Shown here in pieces: positions 27,750-34,655 of a stretch of DNA of 64,000 bases. A program made the position numbers and the translations under genes. The notes under the pieces were generated by a model that had not been told where the DNA came from, did no database searches, and saw only the letters and a list, made by a program, of their open reading frames with translations. Each line of letters starts with the position of its first letter. Positions within the stretch are counted from its first letter, which is position 1. Source of the stretch: PWXP01 sp040772845. GTDB taxonomy: Bacteria > Planctomycetota > Planctomycetia > Pirellulales > Thermoguttaceae. The stretch lies in assembly GCA_040772845.1 (NCBI GenBank), contig JAXGXG010000002.1, forward strand, positions 682,001-746,000, in the 5' to 3' direction.

Positions 27750-28319
27750 TTACCATGGCAACTTCTGTGCCATCCACGCCAAGGCCAGGACGGCCCACGT
27801 GCCGAAGGCAACGGGTACCGCATACGGCATCAGGCGTCGCTTGGTCCGGGCTGCTACCCGAGCCTCTTCGATGTCGACTGGCTGCTTGTGTTTGCCCGAA
27901 CGACGCGGGTCGGTCGGCCGCATGTAACGCCGGTGGACGTAGCCGTAGCCACGGCCGATCATGCCGGCCATGAGAATGACTGCGGTGGCCGCCACGGTCA
28001 GCAATGTGCTGGTGAAGAACACCGCCACGGTCAGGCTCGATCCCAACCACGCCCCGAGAGCGCCCATCAGCTTCACGTCGCCGCCTCCGCCCCCGCCAAT
28101 CAGCCAAAGGACCAGCAGGATGCCGAAGCCCGTGCAGAAGCCCAGCAGGGCGAACCCCAGCCCCGTAAAACCGTTCATCACGGTATGGGCAATAAGGCCC
28201 GCCGCGAAAGCCGGGACCGTCAGCCAGTTGGGCAGCCTGCGAGTTCGCAGGTCGCTCACCGCGGCCACGGCCACAAAGGCCCCCACGATCGAGACGAAAA
28301 GCATATGGGAAAGACTCAT
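27750..28319 (-). CDS. tadV: Type IV prepilin peptidase (TadV/CpaA), A24 family
   Basis: A 189-residue polytopic aspartyl protease that removes the leader of Flp prepilins and TadE/TadG pseudopilins. The two catalytic aspartates are in SDLRTRRLPN and in the GGGDVKLMGALG motif (the GxGD signature). There are four to five membrane helices. The methyltransferase domain of classical PilD is missing, as in CpaA/TadV. ATG 28319 follows a GAGAG block. The basic C-terminal half ends with another hydrophobic helix. It lies directly downstream of the first two pilin genes. Confidence 0.93.
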   Translation of the reverse strand: MSLSHMLFVSIVGAFVAVAAVSDLRTRRLPNWLTVPAFAAGLIAHTVMNGFTGLGFALLGFCTGFGILLVLWLIGGGGGGDVKLMGALGAWLGSSLTVAVFFTSTLLTVAATAVILMAGMIGRGYGYVHRRYMRPTDPRRSGKHKQPVDIEEARVAARTKRRLMPYAVPVAFGTWAVLALAWMAQKLPW

Positions 28320-28401
28320 TGCACATCTCTCAGGGCATGGTTTGGATTCGAGTCGAATACAATACGTTTGGTTTTCCGAAAGTTTCTGTCTTCGCAACAG
28401 G

Positions 28402-28469
28402 GCGATTCCGCCCGCGAGGTCGGCAAGTCAACAAGGCGTTCACCTGCCGGTGCCTCGCGGGCAAATCGC
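28402..28469 (-). terminator. Strong hairpin 3' of pilin gene 1 (repeat copy 1)
   Basis: A 68-nt inverted repeat: GCGATT-GCCCGCGAGG on one arm pairs with CCTCGCGGGC-AATCGC on the other, with a further GCCGG/TCGGC pairing, around a loop of about 15 nt. It lies 15 bp beyond the pilin stop on the transcribed strand and upstream of tadV. A near-identical copy follows the next pilin. Attenuation or mRNA 3'-end protection is the likely role. Confidence 0.7.
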
Positions 28470-28484
28470 AAACGTGCGACCTGC

Positions 28485-28832
28485 CTAGTCCGGCAAGTCT
28501 TCCCCTTCATCGATAGGGGCTCGTTGGACGTTCATGCCAAAAGGCGCTTGCCCTTGAGGGTCATGTCCCAAGGGATGCCCGCAGGCATCGAACTCGTCCT
28601 GGAACTCCGATCCGGCCGTTCCGGAAGTGCAACCAGTCACACCGCTAAAGCTGTACGAATGATTGATGTTCCCGATGGCCGTGGCAATATCGCCCAACTC
28701 CTGGACAACAGCATCGCGGACTGTTACCAGTCCCACGATCATCCCGATCACCAGAATGGTGGCAATCAGGACCAGCTCGGTCGAGACGACGAAGCCTCGT
28801 TCGTCCTTCCAAGCTTTGCGCAGCATTCGCAT
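28485..28832 (-). CDS. Flp-type prepilin, long acidic-tailed form (pilin 1)
   Basis: A 115-residue pilin. A short basic leader (MRMLRKAWKDERG) ends at the predicted TadV cleavage site after Gly. The mature protein begins FVVSTELVLIATILVIGM, a single hydrophobic helix, then VGLVTVRDAVVQELGDIATAI, a motif shared by the long pilins in this window. The glutamate lies at +6 of the mature chain, not at +5 as in classical pilins. The tail (SYSFSGVTGC and beyond) is acidic, with two cysteines that could form a loop. AAGGAG sits 6 bases before the ATG at 28832. It is a close tandem paralogue of pilin 2. Confidence 0.88.
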   Translation of the reverse strand: MRMLRKAWKDERGFVVSTELVLIATILVIGMIVGLVTVRDAVVQELGDIATAIGNINHSYSFSGVTGCTSGTAGSEFQDEFDACGHPLGHDPQGQAPFGMNVQRAPIDEGEDLPD

Positions 28833-28940
28833 TACGACTCCTTCACAAATTGTGGTGGAAGTACAAGCGGAAACATGACTGGTTTTCCGTTGGGAAACTC
28901 GGTGGTTTTCCATTGCTCGTGCTGCTTTCCGCTAAAGGTT

Positions 28941-29005
28941 GCGATTCCGCCCGCGAGGTCGGCAAGTCAAAACATCGACCTGCCGGGGCCTCGCGGGCAA
29001 ATCGC
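28941..29005 (-). terminator. Strong hairpin 3' of pilin gene 2 (repeat copy 2)
   Basis: A 65-nt inverted repeat nearly identical in both arms to the copy at 28402-28469; the loops differ. It begins 15 bp after the pilin 2 stop and precedes pilin 1. Conservation of arms with divergence of the loop suggests that the stem itself is selected or was recently duplicated with the pilin gene. Confidence 0.7.
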
Positions 29006-29019
29006 GAGAAGGAACTCTA

Positions 29020-29373
29020 CTAGGTACCGGTCGTGGTATCCAGCGTCCCGCCTTCGTCGATCGGGAGTGCCGTGATGTCGAGCGGTGGCGGTTCATCCCC
29101 TGTTACGTCTGCAACTGCCGAACAGGCGTCGGTCAGGTCAGCGAAGTTCGACCCAGCCGAGCCGGAATTGCAACCAGTGACGCCACTATAGCTGAACGAC
29201 TGGTTGATGCTTCCGATGGCGAGGGCAACGTCGCCCAACTCCTGGACGACTGCGTCGCGGACTGTGGCCAGTCCCACGACCATCCCGATCACCAGAATGG
29301 TGGCGACCAGGACCAGCTCGGTCGAGACGACAAAGCCGGCTTCGTCCTTCCAAATTTGGCGCAGCAATTTCAT
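29020..29373 (-). CDS. Flp-type prepilin, long acidic-tailed form (pilin 2)
   Basis: A 117-residue prepilin with leader MKLLRQIWKDEAG, mature start FVVSTELVLVATILVIGM and the VGLATVRDAVVQELGDVALAI block. The tail contains SYSGVTGC and a second cysteine, then an acidic and threonine-rich end. About two thirds of positions match pilin 1, and the 3' hairpin is duplicated with it. AAGGAG lies 6 bases before the ATG. As the first gene of the minus-strand operon pilin 2, pilin 1, tadV, cpaB, tadA, tadB, tadC it is probably the major subunit gene. A sigma-54-like site lies about 245 bp upstream. Confidence 0.88.
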   Translation of the reverse strand: MKLLRQIWKDEAGFVVSTELVLVATILVIGMVVGLATVRDAVVQELGDVALAIGSINQSFSYSGVTGCNSGSAGSNFADLTDACSAVADVTGDEPPPLDITALPIDEGGTLDTTTGT

Positions 29374-29617
29374 TAGCTACTCCTTCTCAAAACGTGGTTG
29401 AAGTGAAAACAGAAACGTCGGTGGAATCCCGTCCCTCGGGTTGCGAACCGCAGGTCGTCTCGATTGGGTCCCGCCCTTGGCCTTCAGGCAGCACCGCCTC
29501 GATTGGACCCCGCCCATGGCCGTCGGGCCGAGATCGAATCGGTCTGATCCCTGCTCGTGGCCTTAGAGCCGGGACCAAAGCGTGAAGTCCTAAGATCTCC
29601 ACGGCACCGACGGTGTC

Positions 29618-29632
29618 GCACATCCCGTGCCA
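29618..29632 (-). promoter_or_regulatory. Candidate sigma-54 promoter of the Tad pilin operon
   Basis: Read on the minus strand the sequence is TGGCACGGGATGTGC. The -24 element TGGCACG is perfect, and the invariant GG-N10-GC spacing holds; the -12 element GTGC deviates from TTGC by one base. A start about 12 bases downstream would give a leader of roughly 230 nt before pilin 2. Confidence 0.45.
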
Positions 29633-30157
29633 AGCAGAAGGACTTGGGTGAAGATTCGGGCGAGGCGGCTCTAGTGAAGAGAATCCAGCCGTGGTTTGCG
29701 AAGAAACGGTTGCCTTGCCTCCAGATTGTGTCCTACCCAACCGTTTCGGCTGCTAACGTTTGGTAGCGCTTCCGATACCGAGGGGAAACGCGAGACCCGA
29801 TAGCCCTCTTCCGTTGCTGGGCCTGAAGTTGGAGTCCCGGCTTCAGCCGGAAAGGGACACCGCAAAAAAGCATTGAAACCGGCGTTGGTGAGGACAGTGG
29901 AGTCGCCACCGGCCGGGCGGGCCGGCCGGTGGCCCGTTCTTGCAGCGTCTTGTATCAGCGTCTAAGCCGGACAGTCTCTTCAGCCGGAAAGAGAAGACCG
30001 CTAGAAGAGGCCGTCCGGCTTAGCGGCAGCGAGTGCTTGCCGTTTTCAAGGACGATGGGTTCGAAGGGAGTTGCCTACCGAACCGGCCCGTAGAATTTAC
30101 TTGCCCCCCCAAGGGGCGGTCTGTGCTGGCATGCACCGTCGCATGCGTGCAGATAAT

Positions 30158-30283
30158 TCGGCTATTCCGCTTCTGGGTGCAGACTGCGGCAAAGTAGCAG
30201 GCACGCTCCGTCGTGCCGTCCGGCGAAGTGGCAACCAGCCTCACTCCAGACGCGTAGTCTGCACCCAGAAGCGGAAGAGCCGA
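30158..30283. repeat. Composite palindrome enclosing a 33-bp dispersed hairpin
   Basis: The arms at 30158-30185 and 30256-30283 are 28 bp long and match with one mismatch in inverted orientation (core CCGCTTCTGGGTGCAGACT). Between them at 30190-30222 is a 33-bp sequence with the hairpin GGCACG-CTCCGT-CGTGCC. The same 33 bases recur unchanged at 31710-31742. It looks like a REP-type element; similar hairpins are common in Pirellulales genomes as I recall. Confidence 0.7.
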
Positions 30284-30536
30284 TACTTTCGGGCCAAACG
30301 ACCGAATTGGTGGCATTGCAGGTTGCTTGTCTGGGGTGCAGGTGACCGGCGACAAGACAGCGGCATTCGTTGCCCCCCGCTCTAGAGGCGGTAGCCCAAA
30401 CGGACCGATTTCTCGGAAAAAGCGGATCGTGCCTGTTGCAGAAACCGTTGCACCCGACTAGAATCAGAATGGTTGTGTAGACAGCTACAGTATCCAGAAG
30501 CCCTCAGTGGAATTGCATCATAAGGACGGTGTTCTC

Positions 30537-31541
30537 ATGGGATTCAATCAATCTCGGCTCCGCGGTGTTGTTGCCGTGCGAATTGCATGTGCGGTGCTGT
30601 TGGTTTTCGCCACCGGTATCGCCCGCGCTGAGTTCGTAACTGTTGGTGATTCCGGGAATGCTGGGGAATACCAACCACAACTCGGATGGTTCGGCGATGT
30701 CAGTTACACTTACGACATTGGCGAGTATGAGGTAACGGCTGGTGAGTATGCCCAGTTCCTCAACGCGGTCGCGAAGAGCGATCCCTATGGTCTGTACAAT
30801 GGGGACATGAATTCCACTACCTATGGCTGCAAGATTGCGCGGTCGGGTTCCCCGGAAAGTTACGACTATTCTGCGACGAACGCCGCCTTGCCTGTGAACT
30901 TCGTGTCGTGGTACGACGCAGCAAGATACTGCAATTGGCTCACCTCCGGCAATTCTGAGAGCGGTGCGTATCAGTTCGACGGAAGCGGCAATTTCATCGG
31001 CACTAGCCGCGCTGCTGGCGCGGCGGTTTGTACTGAGGGGATTGTTTATACGCTTCCTACCGAGGACGAATGGTACAAGGCCGCATATTACGACCCTACG
31101 CGAAGTGATGACGACGAGTACTGGTGGTATCCTACCAAAAGCGACAGTGGTGATCCGCCCACACGCGACTGGTCCGAGGGAACGAACACAGGCAACAATG
31201 CCAATCATATCGAAGGTGAGCCATACGGCAACTATGGTCTCTGGGATGTCGGTACGTGCGATGAGTCCGAGAGTTACTACGGAACCTTCGATCAAGGTGG
31301 GAACGTAAGTGAGTGGACGGAAACGCCCGGTGCCGAGGGATACGTTTTCCGTGGTGGATCGTGGAATACCGGTGTGTCCGAATTGACGGCCGAGAACCGC
31401 AACTACTATCCCTCAGATACCGAGAGCAGAGAACTTGGTTTCCGCGTCGTTGCAGTTTCTGCTGCCATTATTCCCGAACCGAGCACCGTAATGCTGCTGT
31501 TGGTCGCCGCGATGGCCGGGCTGCTCCGCAGAAGGCGCTAG
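30537..31541 (+). CDS. SUMF1/formylglycine-generating-enzyme-like exported protein with PEP-CTERM anchor
   Basis: A 334-residue protein with a signal peptide (ACAVLLVFATGIARAEF) and a C-terminal PEP-CTERM sorting signal (IPEPSTVMLLLVAAM, then arginines). The body matches the FGE-sulfatase/SUMF1 fold: YEVTAGEYAQFLNAV, VNFVSWYDAARYCNWL, LPTEDEWYKAAYY, GNVSEWTE and FRGGSWNTG. The paired active-site cysteines of true formylglycine enzymes are not evident near the C-terminal RGGSW block, so a structural or binding role is more likely. It should be exported and cut by an exosortase, none of which lies in this window. The ATG at 30537 has AAGGAC upstream; a GTG at 30507 is an alternative. Confidence 0.85.
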   Translation: MGFNQSRLRGVVAVRIACAVLLVFATGIARAEFVTVGDSGNAGEYQPQLGWFGDVSYTYDIGEYEVTAGEYAQFLNAVAKSDPYGLYNGDMNSTTYGCKIARSGSPESYDYSATNAALPVNFVSWYDAARYCNWLTSGNSESGAYQFDGSGNFIGTSRAAGAAVCTEGIVYTLPTEDEWYKAAYYDPTRSDDDEYWWYPTKSDSGDPPTRDWSEGTNTGNNANHIEGEPYGNYGLWDVGTCDESESYYGTFDQGGNVSEWTETPGAEGYVFRGGSWNTGVSELTAENRNYYPSDTESRELGFRVVAVSAAIIPEPSTVMLLLVAAMAGLLRRRR

Positions 31542-31709
31542 TACGGGGTGTGTCGGTAACGTTCTGAGCATCGCCAATCTCGGCCTGCTTATTCTGGGTG
31601 CAGGCTGCCGTAGTTGACGTGCCGCCTTTGGGCGGTTCGGGCTTTCCGGATGAAGCCGGGACTCCAACGGGTTGCCATTCGCACCGAGAAGGGAAAGAGT
31701 CGTGCATTC

Positions 31710-31742
31710 CAAAGTAGCAGGCACGCTCCGTCGTGCCGTCCG
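31710..31742. repeat. 33-bp dispersed hairpin repeat, second copy
   Basis: Identical over 33 bases to 30190-30222, including the stem GGCACG/CGTGCC. Two identical copies 1.5 kb apart flank the SUMF1-like PEP-CTERM gene in the same orientation. Confidence 0.75.
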
Positions 31743-31992
31743 CTCTCTCCGTCCCCATCTCTCTGACCGCCAGCTTCGTTACACGTCATGGGCTGCCCGG
31801 CCGAAGACGATAACGGTGACACGTTCCCGCTTTCTGATCGGCGGCGGGCGTGCCGCTGCGTCCATCTTGTGGTTTCAGCCCGAGAGGGGCGGAAGCCACT
31901 ACGCGACCGCTGCCGGCGCGACGAACCGGCCGGTGGCGATTCCGGTGTCTTCACCAAGGCCGTTTCAATGCTTTTCCTGGTATGCTAAGCTG

Positions 31993-32199
31993 CTCAAACT
32001 GAAAACGCCACCACCGACCCTGCGTTGGTGGAGCGGTGTTTGACAACTACAAAGAGGCTTTCTTCCCAAGGTTCGGTCTGGGTCGCGCCCGCGGGCGGCA
32101 CCACGGCGACCCAGACCGAAGGAGCCCTGTGAGGCCGCTTGTAGTTGCCAAACATCGCTCCACCGGGATAAACCCGGGCGGTGGCGTTTTCAGTTTGAG
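31993..32199. repeat. 207-bp nested inverted repeat
   Basis: The outer arms are 20 bp and perfect (CTCAAACTGAAAACGCCACC at 31993-32012, its complement at 32180-32199). The middle arms at 32027-32052 and 32139-32164 match at 24 of 26 positions. The inner arms (TTCGGTCTGGGTCGC around 32072-32086 and its complement at 32106-32120) are 15 bp and perfect. A single long hairpin with internal loops could form in RNA or extruded DNA. It lies between convergent genes, 16 bp before the stop of the PEP-CTERM gene at 32215. Confidence 0.8.
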
Positions 32200-32214
32200 T
32201 AAACTGGCCGGGAG

Positions 32215-33207
32215 TCAGTCAGCTTTCGTGGCCAATCTTGCCCGCCGGCGCGACCGAGCACAACCTGTCAGCAGCGGAAGGCCGATGGCAAGGAGAACCC
32301 ACACCGACGGCTCCGGGACGATGCCGACGTCGGCCGCCGTCGTACCGAGCCGGAACTCATCGAAGGCGACCGACTGGGCAACGCCATTGATCCGGTTCAG
32401 GTTCTGGTCGATCCGAAGTCGGCTGAAGTCGACCAAATCGGAGAGCGTGTCGGAGGCGTTCAGCACGATTCCGTCGATGGTAGCGCCGGCGCCGAGGCCG
32501 TATTCGCCTGCCGTGACGTCGGGATCGAGCCAGAAGGTGATGTTCTCGGAGCCGGCCCCGTAGACGCCGTTGAAGTGCTCGAGCTTCGCGACGATCAGGT
32601 GCGTCTGGTCTTCGACCAGTGCGACCGACTCCGATCCGGAGTTAGAGTCGGGCGCGGCGACGGTGAGGGTCGGAGTGTTGTCGAGCGTGAAGGTAAGGCC
32701 ACCGGCGCGGCCGAAGGTGAGTGTAACGATATACGGGTCTGCCTCGGGATTGGCAGTGGTATCGGCGGCCAGATTCGGCTCGATGAGGAAACTGATCCAT
32801 CGCGTGACGTCGCCCTCGGCAATCGTCGCGCTGGTGTTCGAATTGCGATAATAGTAGCTGTTGTAGTTGTCATTCGAATCATAATAGCGTGCCGAGACGA
32901 TGGAGCCGTCGAGCGTGGGCAAGCTGGAATAGCTTAGTCCCGTAGTGACCGCCTTTGTGTAGCGATACGCATGGTCGCTGCCAACCCAAGCGGTAGCCGC
33001 AGCGAAGCCCGTCATCGCGGGCGACTGCCCCTTGAGAGCACCTGCCGGAGTGCCGGCCATACTGTCGTACTGGCCGGACGCCGGCGAACCTGCGACAGTC
33101 TTGAAACCGTCGTAGGCGATCAGGCCGGCCAGGACCGGCGAAGCTGTGACCGACAGCAGAAGCGCCGCGGCCAGCGAAATAACAGAGGCATTCGGAGATT
33201 GGGGCAT
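32215..33207 (-). CDS. PEP-CTERM exported protein, lectin-like
   Basis: A 330-residue protein with a signal peptide (LAAALLLSVTASPVLAG) and a PEP-CTERM tail (VPEPSVWVLLAIGLPLL, then basic residues). Between them is a beta-rich domain with WISFLIEPN, LTFTLDNTPTLTV and ITFWLDPD, as in concanavalin-like PEP-CTERM proteins of planctomycetes. It is expected to be exported and processed by exosortase, perhaps to the extracellular matrix. Ligand unknown. GAGG lies about 12 bases before the ATG. Its 3' end abuts the 207-bp inverted repeat. Confidence 0.82.
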   Translation of the reverse strand: MPQSPNASVISLAAALLLSVTASPVLAGLIAYDGFKTVAGSPASGQYDSMAGTPAGALKGQSPAMTGFAAATAWVGSDHAYRYTKAVTTGLSYSSLPTLDGSIVSARYYDSNDNYNSYYYRNSNTSATIAEGDVTRWISFLIEPNLAADTTANPEADPYIVTLTFGRAGGLTFTLDNTPTLTVAAPDSNSGSESVALVEDQTHLIVAKLEHFNGVYGAGSENITFWLDPDVTAGEYGLGAGATIDGIVLNASDTLSDLVDFSRLRIDQNLNRINGVAQSVAFDEFRLGTTAADVGIVPEPSVWVLLAIGLPLLTGCARSRRRARLATKAD

Positions 33208-33439
33208 GGCACGGATTACCTCAGTTCAAGAGAAAGAACGAATTCCTGCCGCGTGTATGCACACATGCTGAGATTCCCGATCGAGGGGGGGCTGGAGCCG
33301 GCCGACCTCAACATGTTTTCTCAGTGTATCACCGCCGTTCAGAAATGTCCAGCGACTGAGTAGATGGGCAGACGGACTGAAGGCCATCCTGCAAGCGCCG
33401 GGGCGGATGGCAGAACTGTTGCCGTGGTGGACTGGGCGG

Positions 33440-33754
33440 CTAGTCTTCAGAGACGGGCGGTACTTGGACACTGATGCCGCCCGGCTCTTCATCCTCCGGG
33501 TCGCCTTCGGGCAGTCTGGGGCCGGGGTCGTTGTAACCGATGGAGTCGGCCTCCCAGGAGTACTTCACCTCCCACGACTGATCGAGCTGGTCCAAACCGA
33601 CGGAAAGATCGCCGTACTCTTGCACCATCTGATTGCGGAGTGTAACCAGGCCGACGACCGCTCCCATCGCCACGATGGTATACAGCAGCAGGGCGGAGAC
33701 CGCAGAAGCGCCGGCCCGCCGTCTCTTGGAGCGTTGTTTCCAAATGCCGTTCAT
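33440..33754 (-). CDS. Divergent pilin-like protein lacking the conserved glutamate
   Basis: A 104-residue pilin-like protein. A strongly basic leader (MNGIWKQRSKRRRAG) precedes a hydrophobic helix (ASAVSALLLYTIVAMGAV) and the shared VGLVTLRNQMVQEYGDL block, so it belongs with the long pilins of this locus. The mature N-terminus has no Glu or Asp in the first six positions, so it may be a minor or tip pilin. The tail is acidic and proline-rich. AGGAAGG precedes the ATG at 33754. It lies 42 bp downstream of the pilin at 34153 on the same strand. Confidence 0.78.
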   Translation of the reverse strand: MNGIWKQRSKRRRAGASAVSALLLYTIVAMGAVVGLVTLRNQMVQEYGDLSVGLDQLDQSWEVKYSWEADSIGYNDPGPRLPEGDPEDEEPGGISVQVPPVSED

Positions 33755-33796
33755 TGTTTTGCCTTCCTGCACGCCGGCCAGGCCCGTGGCGGTGTG

Positions 33797-34153
33797 TTAC
33801 ATAGACCCTTCGTTGGCAGGACTGACCGCGACGTTGATGCCGGCCGGCGCCTGCCCCGGCAGGTCCTCGACCTCGCAGTAGTCGGTTTCGTCGGTGTAGT
33901 CGCTACCGTCGACGGTTGCATAGGAGGCGTCGGGATCGGTGCTCGTGGGGTCGCCGACGACGTTGCCCGTGTAGCTATAGCCCTGGCTGAGGCGTCCCAG
34001 CGCGGTGGCCAGGTCGCCGAACTCCTGAACCACCTGGTTGCGAACCGTCGCCAATCCGACAACCGTCCCGAGGGCACAGATCGTAACGATGAGAATCAGA
34101 TCGGTCGTGGCGACGAAGCCCCGCTGATCGTGCCATAATCGTTTCAATAGCAT
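33797..34153 (-). CDS. Flp-type prepilin, long acidic-tailed form (pilin 3)
   Basis: A 118-residue prepilin: leader MLLKRLWHDQRG, mature FVATTDLILIVTICALGT, then VGLATVRNQVVQEFGDLATAL. Aspartate takes the place of glutamate at +6. The tail contains YSYTGNVVGDP and is rich in Asp, Tyr and Thr. It is clearly related to pilins 1 and 2 but more divergent. AAGGAT lies upstream of the ATG at 34153. It forms a two-gene unit with the pilin-like gene at 33754, with a weak sigma-54-like site about 115 bp upstream. Confidence 0.85.
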   Translation of the reverse strand: MLLKRLWHDQRGFVATTDLILIVTICALGTVVGLATVRNQVVQEFGDLATALGRLSQGYSYTGNVVGDPTSTDPDASYATVDGSDYTDETDYCEVEDLPGQAPAGINVAVSPANEGSM

Positions 34154-34653
34154 CGTTTCTAAATCCTTATGGATTGTGTTGTCGGTTCGGACCGCAAATC
34201 AGGTTGGGGCAGTGGCCCATTCCCGCGCATTAGTCCCGAGAACTCCGGCGGTGGTCCCTGGATGTGCATTTTCCGGACCAAACCACCTGCCAGACACCGG
34301 AATTCTCCTGGCCATGCCCAAGTCTTGCTGAACAGGCCCGTTGGGACGAGCAACCGGCCGTTTTCCAGGCTTTTTTGACCGGTCTGGCAGCAGAACCCGC
34401 AGCCTGCTACCCTCCCGCCCCCCGTAGCAGCGTAAACCCCCGCTAGCGCGCCTGATAACCGTTGGAAGCTGGGAAACGTGGAAGCTGGGAGCTGGGAGTT
34501 GGAAGCTGGGAGCTGGGAGTTGGAAGCTGGAAGATCGGAGCTGGGAGTTGGGGGACTCGCTGACGCGGTCGGTATGCCCTGCTGGTTGGGATTGTTGTTC
34601 GCGCGAGCGCGTCCCCAGCTTCCAACTCCCAGCTCCCAGCTTCCAACTCCCAG
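34154..34653. other. Intergenic region with inverted minisatellite
   Basis: This 500-bp stretch precedes the pilin 3 unit. It holds the weak sigma-54-like site (34265-34280) and a minisatellite whose units recur in inverted orientation (34479-34655). I see no gene. Confidence 0.55.
34265..34280 (-). promoter_or_regulatory. Weak candidate sigma-54 promoter of the pilin 3 unit
   Basis: On the minus strand the sequence reads TGGTCCGGAAAATGCA. GG-N10-GC spacing is kept, the -24 box has two mismatches to TGGCACG, and the -12 box ATGCA has one mismatch. It lies 112-127 bp upstream of the start at 34153. Confidence 0.3.
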
Positions 34654-34655
34654 CT
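34479..34655. repeat. 21-bp minisatellite with a 41-bp perfect inverted arm
   Basis: The unit TGGAAGCTGGGAGCTGGGAGT is repeated head to tail at 34479-34520 and continues degenerately to 34553. At 34615-34655 the same sequence stands in inverted orientation and matches 34490-34530 perfectly over 41 bp. The inverted arm runs into the TAG stop codon of the membrane protein gene at 34654-34656. Confidence 0.85.

Larger units (their letters stand above)
29374..30536. other. 1.16-kb non-coding region rich in palindromes
   Basis: No convincing gene is present; the short open frames lack ribosome binding sites and family features. The region holds a sigma-54-like site (29618-29632), two direct copies of a CTCGATTGG..CCCGCCC block (about 29459-29518), a 10-bp stem at 29905-29933, an 11-bp stem CTAAGCCGGAC/GTCCGGCTTAG at 29962-30023, and the composite palindrome at 30158-30283. 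It is the leader of the pilin operon on one side and of the SUMF1-like gene on the other. Confidence 0.6.
31542..32214. other. Non-coding region between convergent genes, with repeats
   Basis: This 673-bp region holds a copy of the 33-bp hairpin repeat (31710-31742) and a block (31650-31673) that is the inverse of GGAGTCCCGGCTTCAGCCGG at 29830, as well as the large nested inverted repeat at 31993-32199. Small open frames here run through repeat sequence and are not believed. Confidence 0.6.

Noticed and set aside
31993..32199. Integron attC site or transposon
   Set aside because: There is no integrase, no cassette array and no conserved core sites; described only as an inverted repeat.
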